The translations under genes and the position numbers were made by a program. A DNA stretch of 64,000 nucleotides. Source: Coix lacryma-jobi var. lacryma-jobi (lineage: Eukaryota; Streptophyta; Magnoliopsida; Poales; Poaceae). Below, one piece after another: positions 1-12,504 of this stretch. The DNA lies in the NCBI GenBank assembly GCA_009763385.1, contig CM019823.1, positions 40,048,444 through 40,112,443 on the forward strand, written 5' to 3'. The notes beneath the pieces were generated by a model. That model had not been told where the DNA came from. It did not search any database and saw nothing but the letters and a program-made list of their open reading frames with translations. Within the stretch, counting starts at the first letter, position 1, and each line of letters begins with the position of its first letter.

Positions 1-1249
1 TAAGTGAAATAAAAAATATTTTCATAATTATTTAAAAAAGAAAAGTAGAAGATATACTTTATACTTGTTTAACCAAACAACTTTCATTTTTTTCACGGCT
101 CATAGCCTACAATAGTTTTTTCACAGCTCAGAGCTACAACAGCTTTTCCCTACAGCCACAACTCAACCAAATAGAACATGCATGGACGCAACAGATACCC
201 GGGAGATCGAATACAACAATAGTTAAGAAGGAATGGACAAATTTATGGAAATTACTTGCTAGAAGCTTTTTATACAGTAGTAGCACTCGTAGACACGTTT
301 GGTTTTTGTCACCACCAGATGGTGTTTGTATTTCTATTCTAAATAGTTGAATAAAGGAAGGCGTCTTTAAAAATCTAATGTTTGTATGGACGAAATCAAA
401 TTGGATGTGCTATTATAATTCCAACATTTCTTAATTCTTGCGACCTTACATTATTGCCCCCTGGTGCCATAATATCCACGACACATTTGCTTATTCGCCT
501 CGGCACGTGCACACCTTGGAAACCAAAGGAAATAGACCGATTGCACCATAGCTTGATTAGGCCACCAACTCCATGATGTTTCAAAGCTAATTGTGCGCCA
601 AACACATGTGCCAATTTTTTCCCCTTGTTTTTTCTTTCACGGTTTTCCAAAAAGGTACCTTGTGCTTTTTATCGTACAAGGCCACTTTTACGTGCACCAC
701 TTTCACTTCTAAATTTTGGTTGTACCACTTTTTTTGCTAGCTAATAAAAGCACAAGCTCAAAAGGGCTTGAAACACTGGTCAGAGGGCTCCAACAAAGTC
801 TCCAGCTAATGATTCACTATTGCTTAGATCTATTCTATTTTCTAAGCGTTACTTACCTTTGTCATTATATAAAATAACATAAAGTAATTCTCTAATAATC
901 TATATATAAATTACCCACGTGTATATCATCATGAAGCATGATATAAAGTAACCTCCTAAATTGCATCTAAATCATCCAAAAGAAGCAAGTAACCTCCTAA
1001 ATTGCATATAAACCATCCAAGAAAAGGTAAAGAATTGCACAACATCTATTTCTAGCACACGACAAACTTGATAGATTCGGTCCTTATTTTCTTCGAGCCG
1101 TTGTAACAGCATCCAGTGATCAGCCAGTGTGTCGCGTGAACAGAACATGCAAAAAAGGTACTCCGTACACAATTGTTAAAAACATTTCATTTCTTGTAAG
1201 TCATATTATCCAACAAATGGCAAAGCAACATCTCCTAATAATAAGCAAA
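1..1249. other. Left flank, no gene recognised
   Basis: AT-rich intergenic DNA without a convincing gene. About positions 60-178 look like a degenerate MITE end: repeated 'cagctc/acagcc' words and an 'aaccaaa' boundary, typical of grass MITEs, but no TSD was found. A 41-bp direct duplication starts at 946 and 987. Element A begins just after this stretch. Confidence 0.5.
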
Positions 1250-1254
1250 CTAAT

Positions 1255-2039
1255 TGTCGACACTCAAAAGTGTCACAGGCAAAAGTAAATTTAGAAGAAG
1301 TATTCCGCCTGTAATATTAGGGTCGAATTTGTCTTCTATTATTTCGTATTTGATGAATCAGATGTCCTAAGTCAAATGGGTCCGATCATTTTGGACTTCC
1401 GACCACTCAATGTTTGTGTCCGACCAGGTGACGCTGGTCGGAGGACTTATAGATATGATGAAGGCTAAGTCCGGCGACAATTCATTAATCAGTATGGGCT
1501 AATAAAGCTCATTAAGGCTGATTTAGATCAATCTGGTCGATCTAAGGATCGGCGAGATTAGGGTTACCTTGTTGCGTCCGAATTGGATTCTATATTGATA
1601 GAGTCCGGATAGGAAACTTGGAGATCGTATCTGAAGATGTTTCCTATTGGGATAAGACCAACCCCCTCTATATATATACATGAGAGGATCATGGCCGATT
1701 GAAGCATCCAACATCAATCGATCAAAATCAATCTACTATCCCTTTTACCCCTTTTTTCCCCTCTACTCGATCAACATCTCCCGGCGAGGCTCGACAGCGT
1801 TCTAGGCGGCCTTGCTGGTCCTAGAACAACCTCTACGTGCTTCTCCCCGACAGGTCTTCCCGGGAGGAGCTCTAGAGTTATCAACACAGGAGCTCAAAAC
1901 CCTAGATTGACCTAAACCGGTCTCCAGATCGGTTTCTCGTCAGTTTAGCCAGGGTCCCTGTTGTCTCAGGTTGAACCGCAACCTCTTCGGGCGTTCTAGC
2001 CCTGCTGGTGTTTGATTCGGATCACTTCCGATGTCAACA
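1255..2039 (+). repeat. 5' LTR of element A
   Basis: 785 bp, TGTCGACA...TGTCAACA, paired with 38254-39039. It contains a TATA-like run at 1669-1678 and the CGACCAGG/GGTCGG words that recur in A's coding region. The TSD CTAAT lies immediately upstream. Confidence 0.95.
1669..1678 (+). promoter_or_regulatory. TATA box candidate in A's 5' LTR
   Basis: The run TATATATATA lies about 360 bp before the LTR end, where a Pol II start for a Ty3-type LTR would be expected. The 3' LTR copy near 38665 is a few bases shorter. Promoter function is inferred. Confidence 0.5.
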
Positions 2040-2046
2040 CACTTTT

Positions 2047-2063
2047 TGGCGACTCCGCTGGGG
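2047..2063 (+). promoter_or_regulatory. Primer binding site of A, tRNA-Arg type
   Basis: TGGCGACTCCGCTGGGG, 7 nt after the 5' LTR. It complements the 3' end of plant tRNA-Arg(ACG), whose acceptor strand ends in GGAGTCGCCA, with one apparent mismatch. Arg primers are usual in Tat/Ogre elements. Confidence 0.75.
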
Positions 2064-2090
2064 AAGATTAAAATCTCATCTACTACCAAC

Positions 2091-3779
2091 ATGGGCGGCA
2101 AAGACGGTGCTGCCGATAAGGATAACATCATTCGTCCTGCGGGCATTGACGAGCTCCCCGATGAGTTGAAGCAACTGGCGCAGGCCATGCTCGACACCGT
2201 ATTGAGGCTTTCCTGGAAAGCTGCTCGAAGGATCAGCGCGGCAAGGTCACTCAGGACAAGGAGCCGGACTTCAGCGAGATCATCCCTACTACGACAAATA
2301 CAAACGCTGAAGACGCTACTGATAAGGTAAAAACTAAGGTACTTGAAGATCCTTACCCTACCCATGTTGATTATTCTGCAATGCTGGTTGATTCTTCGAA
2401 AACTCTTACCAATACTATTAAGCATTCATTTAAATTGCTTAGCGACTGCATGGATAAGTTAGAAGGTAAAACTGTCGAACCCGAAGTCCCAACTAGGCAA
2501 CCACAGTTCGGCATGCCTTTTAATTCTTTTAGGGGACAGACTTCACACGTTAATTTTGGACAACTAGGGTCTGCTGAGACCAGAGGCGGTGAAGCCGGTA
2601 CCTCGGCAACTACCAATCACGTTCATCATGACACTGGTCGGACCACACAGACCGACCAGGGTACCTCGACAAACAGGACTTCGGGAGGACAGGGAACAAT
2701 GTTACCCAATCCGCCGAAGTCCCCAAGCCACAATCCCATGCATGGTGGTGACCCCGACCTTGCCAACACCGATTTTGGACGAGCCATAAATCAGTTTAAG
2801 GAAGAAATAACTAGGTCGCTTGAGACCAGTTTAGGGGTCCAATTCAAGCCTACCAGGACCACTTATTCTAAACCGTACCCTTCATGTTTCGATTTTATGA
2901 AAGCACCTGACGGTTGGAGGGTACCGGATTTTTATAAGTTTAGTGGTGACGGTAGTAAAACAACTATGGAGCATGTCAGCATGTTCCTCGCACAAATGGG
3001 CGAAGCCAGTACTTTAGATTTTATGAATATATGACATTTTCCTTTATCTCTTACTGGTATAGCTTTCACCTGGTTTACGTCACTACCAGAATGCACCATA
3101 GGTTCTTGGGCCGAATTAGAAGAAAAATTTCATAATCATATGACGGAGTCCAAAAAACTAAATTATCACATCTTACATCGGTTCGACAAGGACGTAGTGA
3201 GTCTGTGGTCGATTTCTTTAAACGTTTTAAAAAAATTAAAAACTGATGTTTCCATTTGAGGATCTCCGACAGAGATCTAACAGATCTATGTCTCGCTGGT
3301 TTACGTCGAGAAATCAAGGATAAACTTGAGCATCATGATTTCTTTAATGTAAATCAACTGTTGCAAAAGGCCGTTTCGATAGAATCGCGCTTTAATGAAC
3401 CATATGATCCTCATAAAACTCATCGGTCGGGCGTGCATATTGCCGAGATAAATTCCGATAGTTCAGATGATGAATCTAAAGATTGTTACGCTACCGAAGT
3501 TTTATGGCCAGCGCAAAATATTTGGTCACTTGTCCTTCCCTTAAACCGATTCAAAAAAATCGGGGTGATGAAGTAAAATTTACTTTTGATTTCTCCAAGT
3601 GTGACCGAATATTTGATGAATTGCTTAAATTCGGTTATCTTAAAATTAATTATACTTTGCCATCACCCGACGAACTAAAAAGGAGAGCTTACTTTAAATT
3701 CCATAATTCTTTCTCTCATGCCACTAACGACTGCAATGTTTTCCGTCGACAGGTTCAATCGGCCCTCAATGAAGGATGA
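2091..3779 (+). pseudogene. gag: gag of element A (broken)
   Basis: Capsid/nucleocapsid precursor of the Tat element. The likely ATG is at 2091, 28 nt after the primer site. The frame changes near 2200 and continues to a TGA at 3032-3034. Beyond it the same frame still encodes the retrotransposon-gag core, including an FTWFTSLP segment. A second frame change near 3190, a TGA near 3243 and another shift before 3483 follow. The last part (3483-3779) carries KFHNSFSHATNDC, which matches the CX2C/HX3-5C-like finger of Tat gags with its first cysteine replaced. At least four inactivating lesions are visible. Gag self-assembly and RNA binding are known for the family and are not expected from this copy. 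Confidence 0.85.
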
Positions 3780-4870
3780 TTGAGTCTATCTGAGATGCAG
3801 ATCAGTACTACTCCTTTTCCAGTGCATATGGTGGAGGCAGGGAATCCCGCCATTATGATTCGTCCAGAGCAAGCTGATATGACCAGAGGAAAGAATGTGG
3901 TCATCGGCGAACCACGGGTTACGTCGAATACTGAGAATAATTCAGGGCGCAAAGTGGTGCTCGAGAAGGGTGATGACGGCAAAAGCAAGCTCACCATTAC
4001 TGCAGGGTCAGCGCGACACCTGCATAAACAAAGATATTTCAAGACCAGGGCGGCACAGCAGAGACCGACCAGGTCAGGTCCTCAGACTGATCAGTCTGGT
4101 TCGTCCTCAAAGCGACCAGTGCAGTCGGAGCAAAAGGCCGACCAGGTCAAACAGATTTCCCCTGGCCCTAGTGGAAGCAATAAGCCGACTGATGTGGTCA
4201 GTCAAGCTGGTTCTAAAGACCCTACCTCTTCAGGAGTGCATGTCCTGCGCACATTTGTCCCGCAGAAGCCCGAGGTCGGCACTTGGAAGACCAATACGGA
4301 TAGGAACAAGGGGAAAGCTGTTAGGGAACCATGCACTTTTGATAAGCTTATGGCTAAGTACAAGCAGCAAAAGGCCGATTCCCAGAATCGGCCCTTAAAA
4401 AAGAGAGAGTCTACTCCTTCGAAGGGTGAGGATGAGAAATCCAAACAGATGATGGTTTCTCAGGCGACGTATCCGACACCAAAGGCTGGTCTGTATTACC
4501 ATCAGTGGGCCCCTCCTATTTCGCCACCACCGCAGTGGGGTCCTCAAGGAGTATGGGTGCCCTACCCTATGCCGGCACATATGTATTTTCAGCCAGGATG
4601 GGGAATGCCCACTAGTCAGCCTGCAAGAGTCTCAGTGTTCGATCGCTTGGGTGATCAGCCGAGCTCTAGTCAGAATCAGCTGGTCGCGTCAAAGACTTCA
4701 ACCTCTCAGGAAGCAAGGAAAGCACAGGCACGACAAGTCTATGTGCCTAAGAAGGTGCAGAGTGTCACCATCTTTTCTCCGACCAGGACCGATCCTGTGC
4801 CCACTATTACGATCGGGTCTATGGAGGTTCCCCTTGCCAATGAACCCAAGCCGATGGTGGTCGAGGGACC
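3780..4870 (+). pseudogene. Gag-to-protease linker of A, interrupted by B
   Basis: An open frame in phase with the gag finger, after a TGA at 3777-3779. It encodes a low-complexity Gln/Pro/Ser/Lys-rich region with repeated D-Q-(S/V) words, corresponding to repeated GACCAG/GACCAGG DNA words. Near residues 240-285 of this stretch there is a Pro/Trp/Gly-rich segment. No catalytic domain is recognised. Long unstructured linkers between gag and protease are common in Tat elements. The frame runs into the left LTR of B at 4871 and resumes at 20820. Confidence 0.6.
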
Positions 4871-4948
4871 TGTAAGGACCTGTGTGGCCTAGAGGGGGGT
4901 GAATAGGCCTGTCAAAAATCACAGCTCAAAACTTAATTAGATAGGCCC

Positions 4949-5014
4949 GGCACTACCGCTCTGTGCCCGGCACTGCCGCTCCCCGGCACTGTCGGCCTCA
5001 GCCCGGTACTGCCG
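4949..5014. repeat. Four-decamer cassette 1 (LTR copy)
   Basis: Decamers close to GGCACTGCCG start at 4949, 4969, 4985 and 5005, giving 20-16-20 spacing. Its twin in the other LTR starts at 19627. Confidence 0.9.
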
Positions 5015-5725
5015 CGCAGAATAGAACCTGAGACTGCAATTCGAAATCCAGCCACAGCAAACTGATTCTATATGAATGGAAATGCTTCACTAAGTTTCCT
5101 GAACCAGCAGAACCAACTCTACCAAGCCAAATATGTAGTATGAAGTAGATCGGGCCAAACCCTAGAATCTATCACAAGCTCACAAGTATGAAATATGAAA
5201 GCAAGTACAAGAGACAAGTGATTTATCCCGTGGTTCAGCTCGCCACCAAGGCTTGCCTACCTCCACGTTGTTGAGGTTGACCACTTAGGTCATGAGCTTT
5301 GCAACTCTACCTCGTTCTTAAGTCAAGGAACCAAATCCTTGAGGTGAGGGGTAATAATACTAGCTGCACAAGTGATTACAAACCTCCCAAGGCCGCCACA
5401 CAAGTTGGCTAGCTCAAGGGCGACGCCTAGCTGACTAGGGTTTCAAGAACCCAAGAGTAATAGAAGCAAATCCACCGGCTATGGCTCAAATCAAGTGCTC
5501 TAGGCAGTAGATCTCAGCTAGGGCTTCTCTTTGGTGAAGGTTTGAGGCTCTAACTCACTTGGAATCAATGGGAATCGAATATTAGGTAAGAGAGAGCTTG
5601 AGAGCCTTCAATGGGGAGAGGGAGCCTTGTGGAGGTAGGAGAAGAGTTATGGTCGTGGATGACCGTTGGGGTGGCAGGAGGGTAGTGTAAATACCCCCTA
5701 CCTTCCAACGGCTGAAACAAGTCGC

Positions 5726-5791
5726 GGCAATGCCGGCCTTAGCCCGGCAGTGCCGCGGCCCAGCACTGCCGCGCCCAGGGCGGCACTGCCG
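5726..5791. repeat. Four-decamer cassette 2 (LTR copy)
   Basis: Decamers start at 5726, 5746, 5762 and 5782 (spacing 20-16-20). The second copy has the complementary centre GGCAGTGCCG. Its twin starts at 20406. Confidence 0.9.
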
Positions 5792-6134
5792 CGCCTACCA
5801 GACAGACACAGAAAGATCTGAATTCTGTGCAGCTGTCTTTGGTTAGAAATAGGGATGGCTTGGGTTGGTTTGAGCACATATCATTCAGCCATAGCGATGC
5901 ATTTGCATTCCCTCTTGATAGTACGGCAATCCTATAACTCAAATTCATAATAAAGAGCTCGTTGTAGCACTTTGAGTCCGGAACCGATGAAATGTTGTAT
6001 GAGGGGTCCACCAACACATATGTACCATCCTTTCTTATTATCAACCTGCTTGTCATCTTGGTAAATCTCATTAGTTCTTCAATCATGTGGTCATTATCAC
6101 CAAAACCCACAATTAGGGCTTGATTGCACTTACA

Positions 6135-6148
6135 ATCTCCCCTTTTTG
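6135..6148 (-). promoter_or_regulatory. Polypurine tract of B
   Basis: On the minus strand a run AAAAAGGGGAGA directly precedes the 3' LTR. This is the expected plus-strand primer of a copia element. Confidence 0.85.
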
Positions 6149-6423
6149 GTGATTGATGGCAACACAATTGAAGCTTACAATAAAAGGGTACAATACTTGA
6201 GATTTAGAAGCTTAGGTGTGAAACCTTCCCCTAAATGTGTGAATGAGAGCTGAAATCTCAAATTGGCATTAGAGGCCAACATTCACATATTTGAAAGTGT
6301 AAAGTAGGTTCAGTTTCACATCCAATAACTTCGTGGGGTGCAAACAAACTGTGTCAAGAATAATACGTGATGCGAATGACAGTTTAAGCACATCAGAGTG
6401 GTTTGCTGCCTGTCAGTCAGAGC

Positions 6424-6489
6424 GGCACTATCGCTCTAGGCGCGGCACTGCCGGAGCCCGGCACTGCCGGCCTGGGAGCGGCACTGCCG
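6424..6489. repeat. Four-decamer cassette 3 (between ORF3 and polypurine tract)
   Basis: Decamers start at 6424, 6444, 6460 and 6480 (20-16-20). The site lies in B's 3' untranslated part. Confidence 0.9.
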
Positions 6490-6835
6490 CTCAGACTTGC
6501 AGACAACAAACGCAGCGGAAAAAGAAACAACCACAAAGCATAATAAACAACAGGTCTAAACAGAATATGACAAGCTAGATAAGCAGATAAAAGTACATGT
6601 CCACATCCAAGTCTAAGAAGTAGCAACATAGAGTATTACAAATTAGAGTTTTGACCGAGACAAACTCTCTCACAACTCACAACTACTAAAAGATGGGGAC
6701 ATGAACAAGAAGAAGTGTTGTACCCCCTTCTCTTCGTCTAATTCTCCCCTTTTGGCAACAAGTCACTAAAAAGAGAGAAGTAGAGAGAAGAGAAGAGTGT
6801 CCAAACACTCACTCATCATCAGACGCTAACTTGTC

Positions 6836-8356
6836 TCACGGAATCTCGCCCTCATCATCATCATCGTCGTCATCGTCGTCGTCGTCATCGTCGTCATCAT
6901 CAGACTCTACAACGGCCTTCCCATGGCGATGGGTAGTACCGGTGTAGCGGGTCGAGGCACGTGTAGAACGACGTGATGGCTCAGGCACTATCTCCTCCTG
7001 CTCCTCGTCGCCATCTTAGTCTATATCATCTGAATCAAGGCTGGAGAGGTCGAAGTGAGGTGGAGAGCGGGGTGGAGGTAACGGCGAACGACCCGCCCGC
7101 TCTCGCTCTGCACGCTGCTCAACAAGTGCCTGGTGAGCTGTCTGGGCTGCGTAGGTGCAAGTAGAGAAGATGGCCTTAATCCATTTGGCTAGCTTGCTCT
7201 TCTTCTTCCTCTGATAGGAAGGGCGGGAGCTCTCTGGCCTGTCAACTGTTGTTGTCTTCTTCTTCTCTGCTCTATACGGCTCATGCAACCCATCCTTGGC
7301 AAAGGTGTAGCCGGATACCATCTCAATCATGAACATGATGTAGGGGGCATAGAGCACTGCCTTCCTAGCATCCTCGGTTGCCACCTGTAGCTCAGTCCAA
7401 ATAAAGCTGGAGATGGAGCAATGGTTTGCCCTGGGGGGCATCCTAGCCAACATGTTCCTGCCATATCCATAGAGGTTAGAATGAGAACCCCCTTTGGGGT
7501 TGAGAGTCTGCCTGAATAGGTTGTTCAACATGTAATAGTAGCCTTTCAGCCCCTTGACCAACCCATCTGCCTTCCTAGGATCCTCATACATGAAAGAAAT
7601 CTCATTATCGGTCAGAGTCCTCTCCTGGTGCAGACTATCAAGCTCTCTATCCCCGCTGCCCAAACCGAGAATCCTAGCAAAGGTCTCATAAGAGACCTTG
7701 TAGTGACGTCCCTCGGTCATCCAATGCATCTCCTCCACCACATTATCCACATAGAGAGTGGCATGAAACTGATGGATGATCTCGGTGTTCCAGTTGTAGC
7801 TGAAACCCATCAAGTCATACATGTTTCTCTCCTTGCAAGCTGCCACTACCCTATTGATGTCACGATCATGCTTGGCCTCCAAATGCTCCCAATCAACATA
7901 CTTCATACTCAGAATCTTTTGCTTCTTGGCATTGTACAGGACTGAACGATAGAAGTCGGAATGGAACTCATTCCAGAACCTGTAGTCAATGCCCATATCT
8001 TTCTGAAGGTTGTAGGGATTGAGCTGGCGTTGTGTCTTCACTGAGTTGAACTGCTAGTAGTAAGACACGGGCTGCCTGTCCTTGGTGTCCTGTGGAGGCC
8101 TCTCCTGCACATCCTCTGTGTAAGGCTGCAGGTGGGCTCGGCTGACCTCTGCAAGATGCTCTGGTGTGTTGGGATAAAGATCATACCAAATCTATCGCCC
8201 TTGCATCTGCAGGCCAGTCTCATCATGGATCTGCTGCCTCGCTGAAACATCTCCTTGGGAACTAGAGCCACCTCGGCGAGATGGCTGCTTGCTCCTCCCC
8301 CTGAGCGGATCCATCCTTTGCTTCACCCTTCTCTCATCACCTCTTCCACCCGACAT
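6836..8356 (-). pseudogene. Extra ORF of B (ORF3, plant-transposon-protein-like), three stops
   Basis: The frame starts at an ATG at 8354-8356 and runs to a TGA at 6836-6838, about 506 codons. It is broken by TAG at 8192-8194, TAG at 8054-8056 and TAA at 7016-7018. The middle reads like the 'putative plant transposon protein' domain found in many plant LTR elements, with blocks such as EIIHQFHATLYV and MHWMTEGRHYKVSY. An Arg/Lys-rich RKKKSKLAKW segment follows. The C-terminus is an acidic tail with about 16 consecutive Asp encoded by a GAT/GAC run (6853-6906). Maximus/SIRE elements often carry an envelope-like third ORF here. I see no clear signal peptide or membrane anchor, so I do not call it an envelope. 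Function unknown. Confidence 0.7.
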
Positions 8357-8477
8357 CTAAAACATGGAAACTGTGAGTTAGAAGACTGCGAAAGAGCTGG
8401 TAGGTCATAGTGAGGCAATAGACTTCGATGGATAGGGTGTTACTTGGATCAAATCCCTGCTCATGTTCCGGCACTGC
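8357..8477 (-). other. B spacer left of solo LTR D
   Basis: Non-coding B sequence upstream of ORF3. It ends with the first 8 bases of a decamer (8470-8477), cut by the insertion of D. The sequence resumes at 12505. Confidence 0.7.
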
Positions 8478-8839
8478 TGTGACGGAACCTCCTGAATTAT
8501 TAAGGCCCACGTGTACCTGTCCTTGTCCTACAGACCTCAGACAGTCATACCCTGTGCCCAATAACCCAAAAGACCCATCACGTGTCATCGGGTAACCCAA
8601 CTCATCCACGTTTCCTTACACTCCCAGGATCATTGCAAGAGTCATTGCAGTATTACAACATTTCACAAATAATATACATCAGAGATAAAAGTGCGGAAGT
8701 ATTACACCATAAGTTTTACAAACCAGTTGTTCAAACTCGCGTCGTTATTACAAACTATAGTTTCAAACTTCACCCTAGGTAGTGGAAGCAACATTAATAT
8801 AACTGTATGTCACACAAACAACCCCGCCTAAGGGTTGCA

Positions 8840-8916
8840 TTACTCCTCCCCGAACACGTCCTCCTCAATGACGGTCACGCAACAAGCCTCAAAGCAAGGC
8901 TGATCGTGAACGTCAC
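8840..8916 (-). other. Candidate exon 2 of LTR mini-ORF in D
   Basis: Minus-strand segment after an acceptor ending TTGCAG. It has 25 codons including the terminal TAA, and is acidic at its end (EEDVFGEE). It continues the frame of the segment ending at 9834 if a 917-bp intron starting GCAAGC is removed. Predicted by comparison with element C; no transcript evidence. Confidence 0.4.
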
Positions 8917-9833
8917 CTGCAACAGGGGTTAACAACCCTGAGTACAAAGGTACTCAACAAGACTTACCCGACAAGAAAGGAGAAGGAACAGGTATGCTGG
9001 TTTGGGTAGGCTCAACAGTACTTTTCATTTGCATAAAAGCTTACTAAAGTAATCCTAGATCCAAATTTTACTTAATCATTTAAGTACATGGTAAGAACTG
9101 AAAGTGAACACTAGTGAAATATCATTATCATTATTTCTTAGACAAGTTCCATTTTATTCTACGATGCGGGTCGAAAGATTGAGTCTCCTTAACCGTGGAG
9201 CACGACGATTCGAACTGATTAAACCAGATCTGGGAGTTTTCCACGATCATACGATATATGTAGACCCCTGATCACACATATATCAACCCCAACCTTGGAT
9301 CCTCCAAACAAGACCGGGTCCGCGCCACCCGAGAGTACTTGTACACCTCCAATCTGGGACTTTAACCCACGAGGGTAGCTAGTACTCCCGCCATCTCTCC
9401 ACTCCCAATGCGCGAGTAGCCGTTCTCATCTAAGAACCACCAAAGTAGGGCTTACCGTAGAATATGATCGGTACTTCACAGTTTCTCAATCTAGCAGGCC
9501 AACAACGGTTAACCCTAACCCGACACATCCGGGTCACCCTACACCAACCCAAGGTTCGATGCATGTGCCCGTCTGGTCTTAACCATCATTCTTTCCCATT
9601 ATCATTCCAAAACGATAAGTATTGAAAACATTTATCAAAAGCTTCATAAAGCAAGGCTAAGCATTTCTATCATTTGCATAAAGCAGGTATCAAGGAATGA
9701 TATATCGATAACAAGGTTGATCATGCATCAACAGGTTTAAAGCATTTATTTGATAAACATCTAATGCATCAGGTTATCGAAAGTAAGTGTAATTGTAAAT
9801 CCAAGGAAATGGTTAAATGAACCGGGGCTTGCC

Positions 9834-9975
9834 TTCGTTGAGCGAAAAAGTCGGGAACTCCTGATATTCCGGATCAACAGGACACTCCGAACTCCCTGGA
9901 CCAACCTCGTCCGGACAATCGACCCCTTCGGAAACTACACGATAAAAGAGTGCATGCTTGATGAGATGCTCATGT
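9834..9975 (-). other. Candidate exon 1 of LTR mini-ORF in D
   Basis: Minus-strand open segment ending AACGAAG next to GCAAGC, matching C's CCGAAG|GCAAGT boundary. Its upstream limit is approximate (an in-frame stop near the given end). It has no in-frame ATG, so the D copy is either decayed or needs another upstream exon. Confidence 0.35.
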
Positions 9976-12504
9976 CATGATCATGGTAAAGATGGAAAAT
10001 TACTAAGTTATAAACATTTGACTTATAACAACTTTCCCTCACGGTAAAGTTGAAGCCAACAAAACCCACTTGCATAAACATACATGGTTTACAACAGATC
10101 AGGACAATTCACTCAGCAGATCAAGATAATTCACTTAACTTAACCTTCAAATCTACCATAAAGAAACTTAGGCTTTCATGTTTTACAACATTACTTATTC
10201 ATAAAGAAAGCAATTTAATTAGCATGAAATTAAGTTGTGAAGCAAACTATGCTCAAACTAGTTCAAACTTTTTACACAGATTGGTTAGGTTCCAAACAGT
10301 GCACAAAATAAATTTCAGCATTTTTGGAGTTAAACTCAATTTTATAAAAAATCATTGAACAATTATTTAAGAATTAAAAGGCACATTTTTACTGCAGATC
10401 AGTATACAGAAACATGCATACATTATATTTTTCATAAAAGCTACACATCTCAGAGAACATGTACGAATTTTTCCATGATTTTTAGATCAACAGATTAATT
10501 CATACAAAGTTAAACAAAATCAGCATTTGCATTCATATAAACAAAAATAGATTAATGTACTTAAATAAAAACAACCCTGTTAGGCCGAAACCGCCCAGCT
10601 CGGCCCAACTCGCACGCAAACCGGCTCAACTCGGGCCTGCCCGCGTTGCACAGCCGATTTTGCAGAAAAACCCTCTGGCTTAAACCAAACTACAACTAAG
10701 CCCTTGACACTGTTGAGCACTATTCAACTGAGTCATGGACTTTGCACCTAGGCCCTCGGGTTTAGTCAAATTCCAATCGACAAGTCCCCGACTCCGCGGC
10801 TGACGGCGGCGAGCTCGGCTCGCGCACGCCGGAGCAACGGGACCTCCTCCAGCCAAACCAACCGGCTCAGCACCTTCCCCTGGCCCTCATGGCTCTGTTG
10901 AACCCTCAAACTCCCTCCCTCGACCTCTCTCTCTACTCCGACGACGACACCGGCGGACGCGGCGGCACGGCGGCGGCACGCCGGCCAACCGGGAGCTCTA
11001 CCGAGCCCGTGGACGTGCGCATCAGCACCAGAGGCTCACCACGACTCTAGCGGGCTAGATCTCCGAGGCTGACGCGGCTCCGAACAGTGAGGACGACGAC
11101 GACAGCGAGTTCTAGCGGTGCGGCCCGACGGCGACGGTCTGTTCCGGCTGCGACAGAGGAAGAAAAGGTAAAGGACCTGGTGTTAGAGCATCAGGAAGGG
11201 ATGAGAAAGCGAGAACGAGGCTCAGGTGAGGACGAACGGATTCCGAGTTCGCTGACCACGGTGACGGCGTCGATGGCGGCGTCCGGGACCGGAGACGAAG
11301 ACGACGGTTACTCCGGGCTGTTGCGGGGGCGAGAGGGGCTGCGACCTAGCTCTATAGCTCCGCAACGACGAGGCGAGCTTGTTGGTGCGGTCAAACGGAG
11401 CGGACGAGCTCTCACACAGCCGGCATAGCTGAGCAGAGGAAAGACGGCGGCGGCGAGCGAGTGGAGAAGAAAGACGAGACGCGGCGCTTCTGAGGGACGA
11501 GAGAGACGAAGGAGAGGGTTGCGGGGTGTCGCACGCGCGCGCGAAGCTAGCAGGCAGCTCGCTGGCGCAGCGCATGCGCCCCAGCGCGAACTCTGCACAG
11601 GGGAAGCTGCTCGTTGGCCGTGCTCCAGATGCTCCCCCCCTTGGCACTGTTCCTTGCTTCTCTCCCCTTTCCCTGAATTTTCGAAATTACTTTTGAAAAT
11701 TGAACTACACTTCAAGATTTGTCAAAATATGAAATGTAGAGTTTGAAAAGTTGTACAACTTTGCTTTAACACTCTTTGGCTGATTTCAAATGGAAATAGG
11801 TCAATTTGATCAAAACAGTTCAAACCGATTTCAAATTTGAAATTTGAAAAGGGGACAGAGTTAGGGTTTTACAGTAAAAGCAAAATTACTTTTGATTTTG
11901 CATTGACACTTGAAAAATGGTCAATGTATAAAATGTTCATTTTGAAATTCTCTACAACTTTGATGTAGATCTCAAACTCAGATTTCAAATAGGTTTTGAA
12001 ATGCAAGTTTAAAGTCAAAAGGTGACCATTTCCAGGGTTTGAGTAAATTCAAAATTACTTTAAATTTTGTACAGAAACTTTGAAAACTTTGAATACCAAA
12101 GTTGTACCTCTCCTCAAGATCTACCAAAAAGCTTTTAGGGTCAACCCCTAATTATGCATAGATTTTGAGTTAACTAGAAAGGGCTAATTAACTTATGTAG
12201 GAATTTAATGATTTTCCCATTTTTAAGCTAAATAAATTTTATATTCTTTTGAATTGTTGAACTTGGATTCATGCCTTTACATGACTTTATTCAAATGGGA
12301 ATGAACACAAGTTACTTCATAATGACATTCTAAATTAGGTTTTTGAGTTGCATCACAAGCATATAAACAAAGATGCTCACATATTAGGAATTAAACTTAT
12401 TTTAGTGAATGCATCTCAAGGTGAGCTAGCACATGATGCTATGACATGCTTATGATGACATGACAACATTTTATTCATGTAAACACCTGAGGTGTTACAA
12501 CTGC

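Larger units (their letters stand above)
4871..6134 (-). repeat. 3' LTR of element B (left end)
   Basis: 1,264 bp, beginning TGTAAGGACC and ending CACTTACA on the plus strand. It pairs with 19549-20814 and contains decamer cassettes at 4949-5014 and 5726-5791. Short open frames inside it have no recognised product. Confidence 0.95.
8478..12499 (-). mobile_element. Element D: 4-kb solo LTR, Tekay/Del type
   Basis: A perfect TSD ACTGC (8473-8477 and 12500-12504) flanks a 4,022-bp segment. On the minus strand it begins TGTAACACCTCAGG and ends GGTTCCGTCACA. No primer site, polypurine tract or coding domain is present, so it is a solo LTR left by recombination. The start resembles C's LTR (TGTAACACCC). 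Like C it has a C-rich GC-rich block (about 10600-11650), an AT-rich remainder and the split acidic mini-ORF (9834 upward, then 8840-8916). I infer the Tekay/Del lineage from these shared features. It sits inside a decamer cassette of B. Confidence 0.9.

Noticed and set aside
4871..6134. 142-codon minus-strand frame in the LTR of B (5739-6167) and its twin at 20419-20844
   Set aside because: It runs across the LTR boundary, differs between copies and shows no known domain. Treated as chance.
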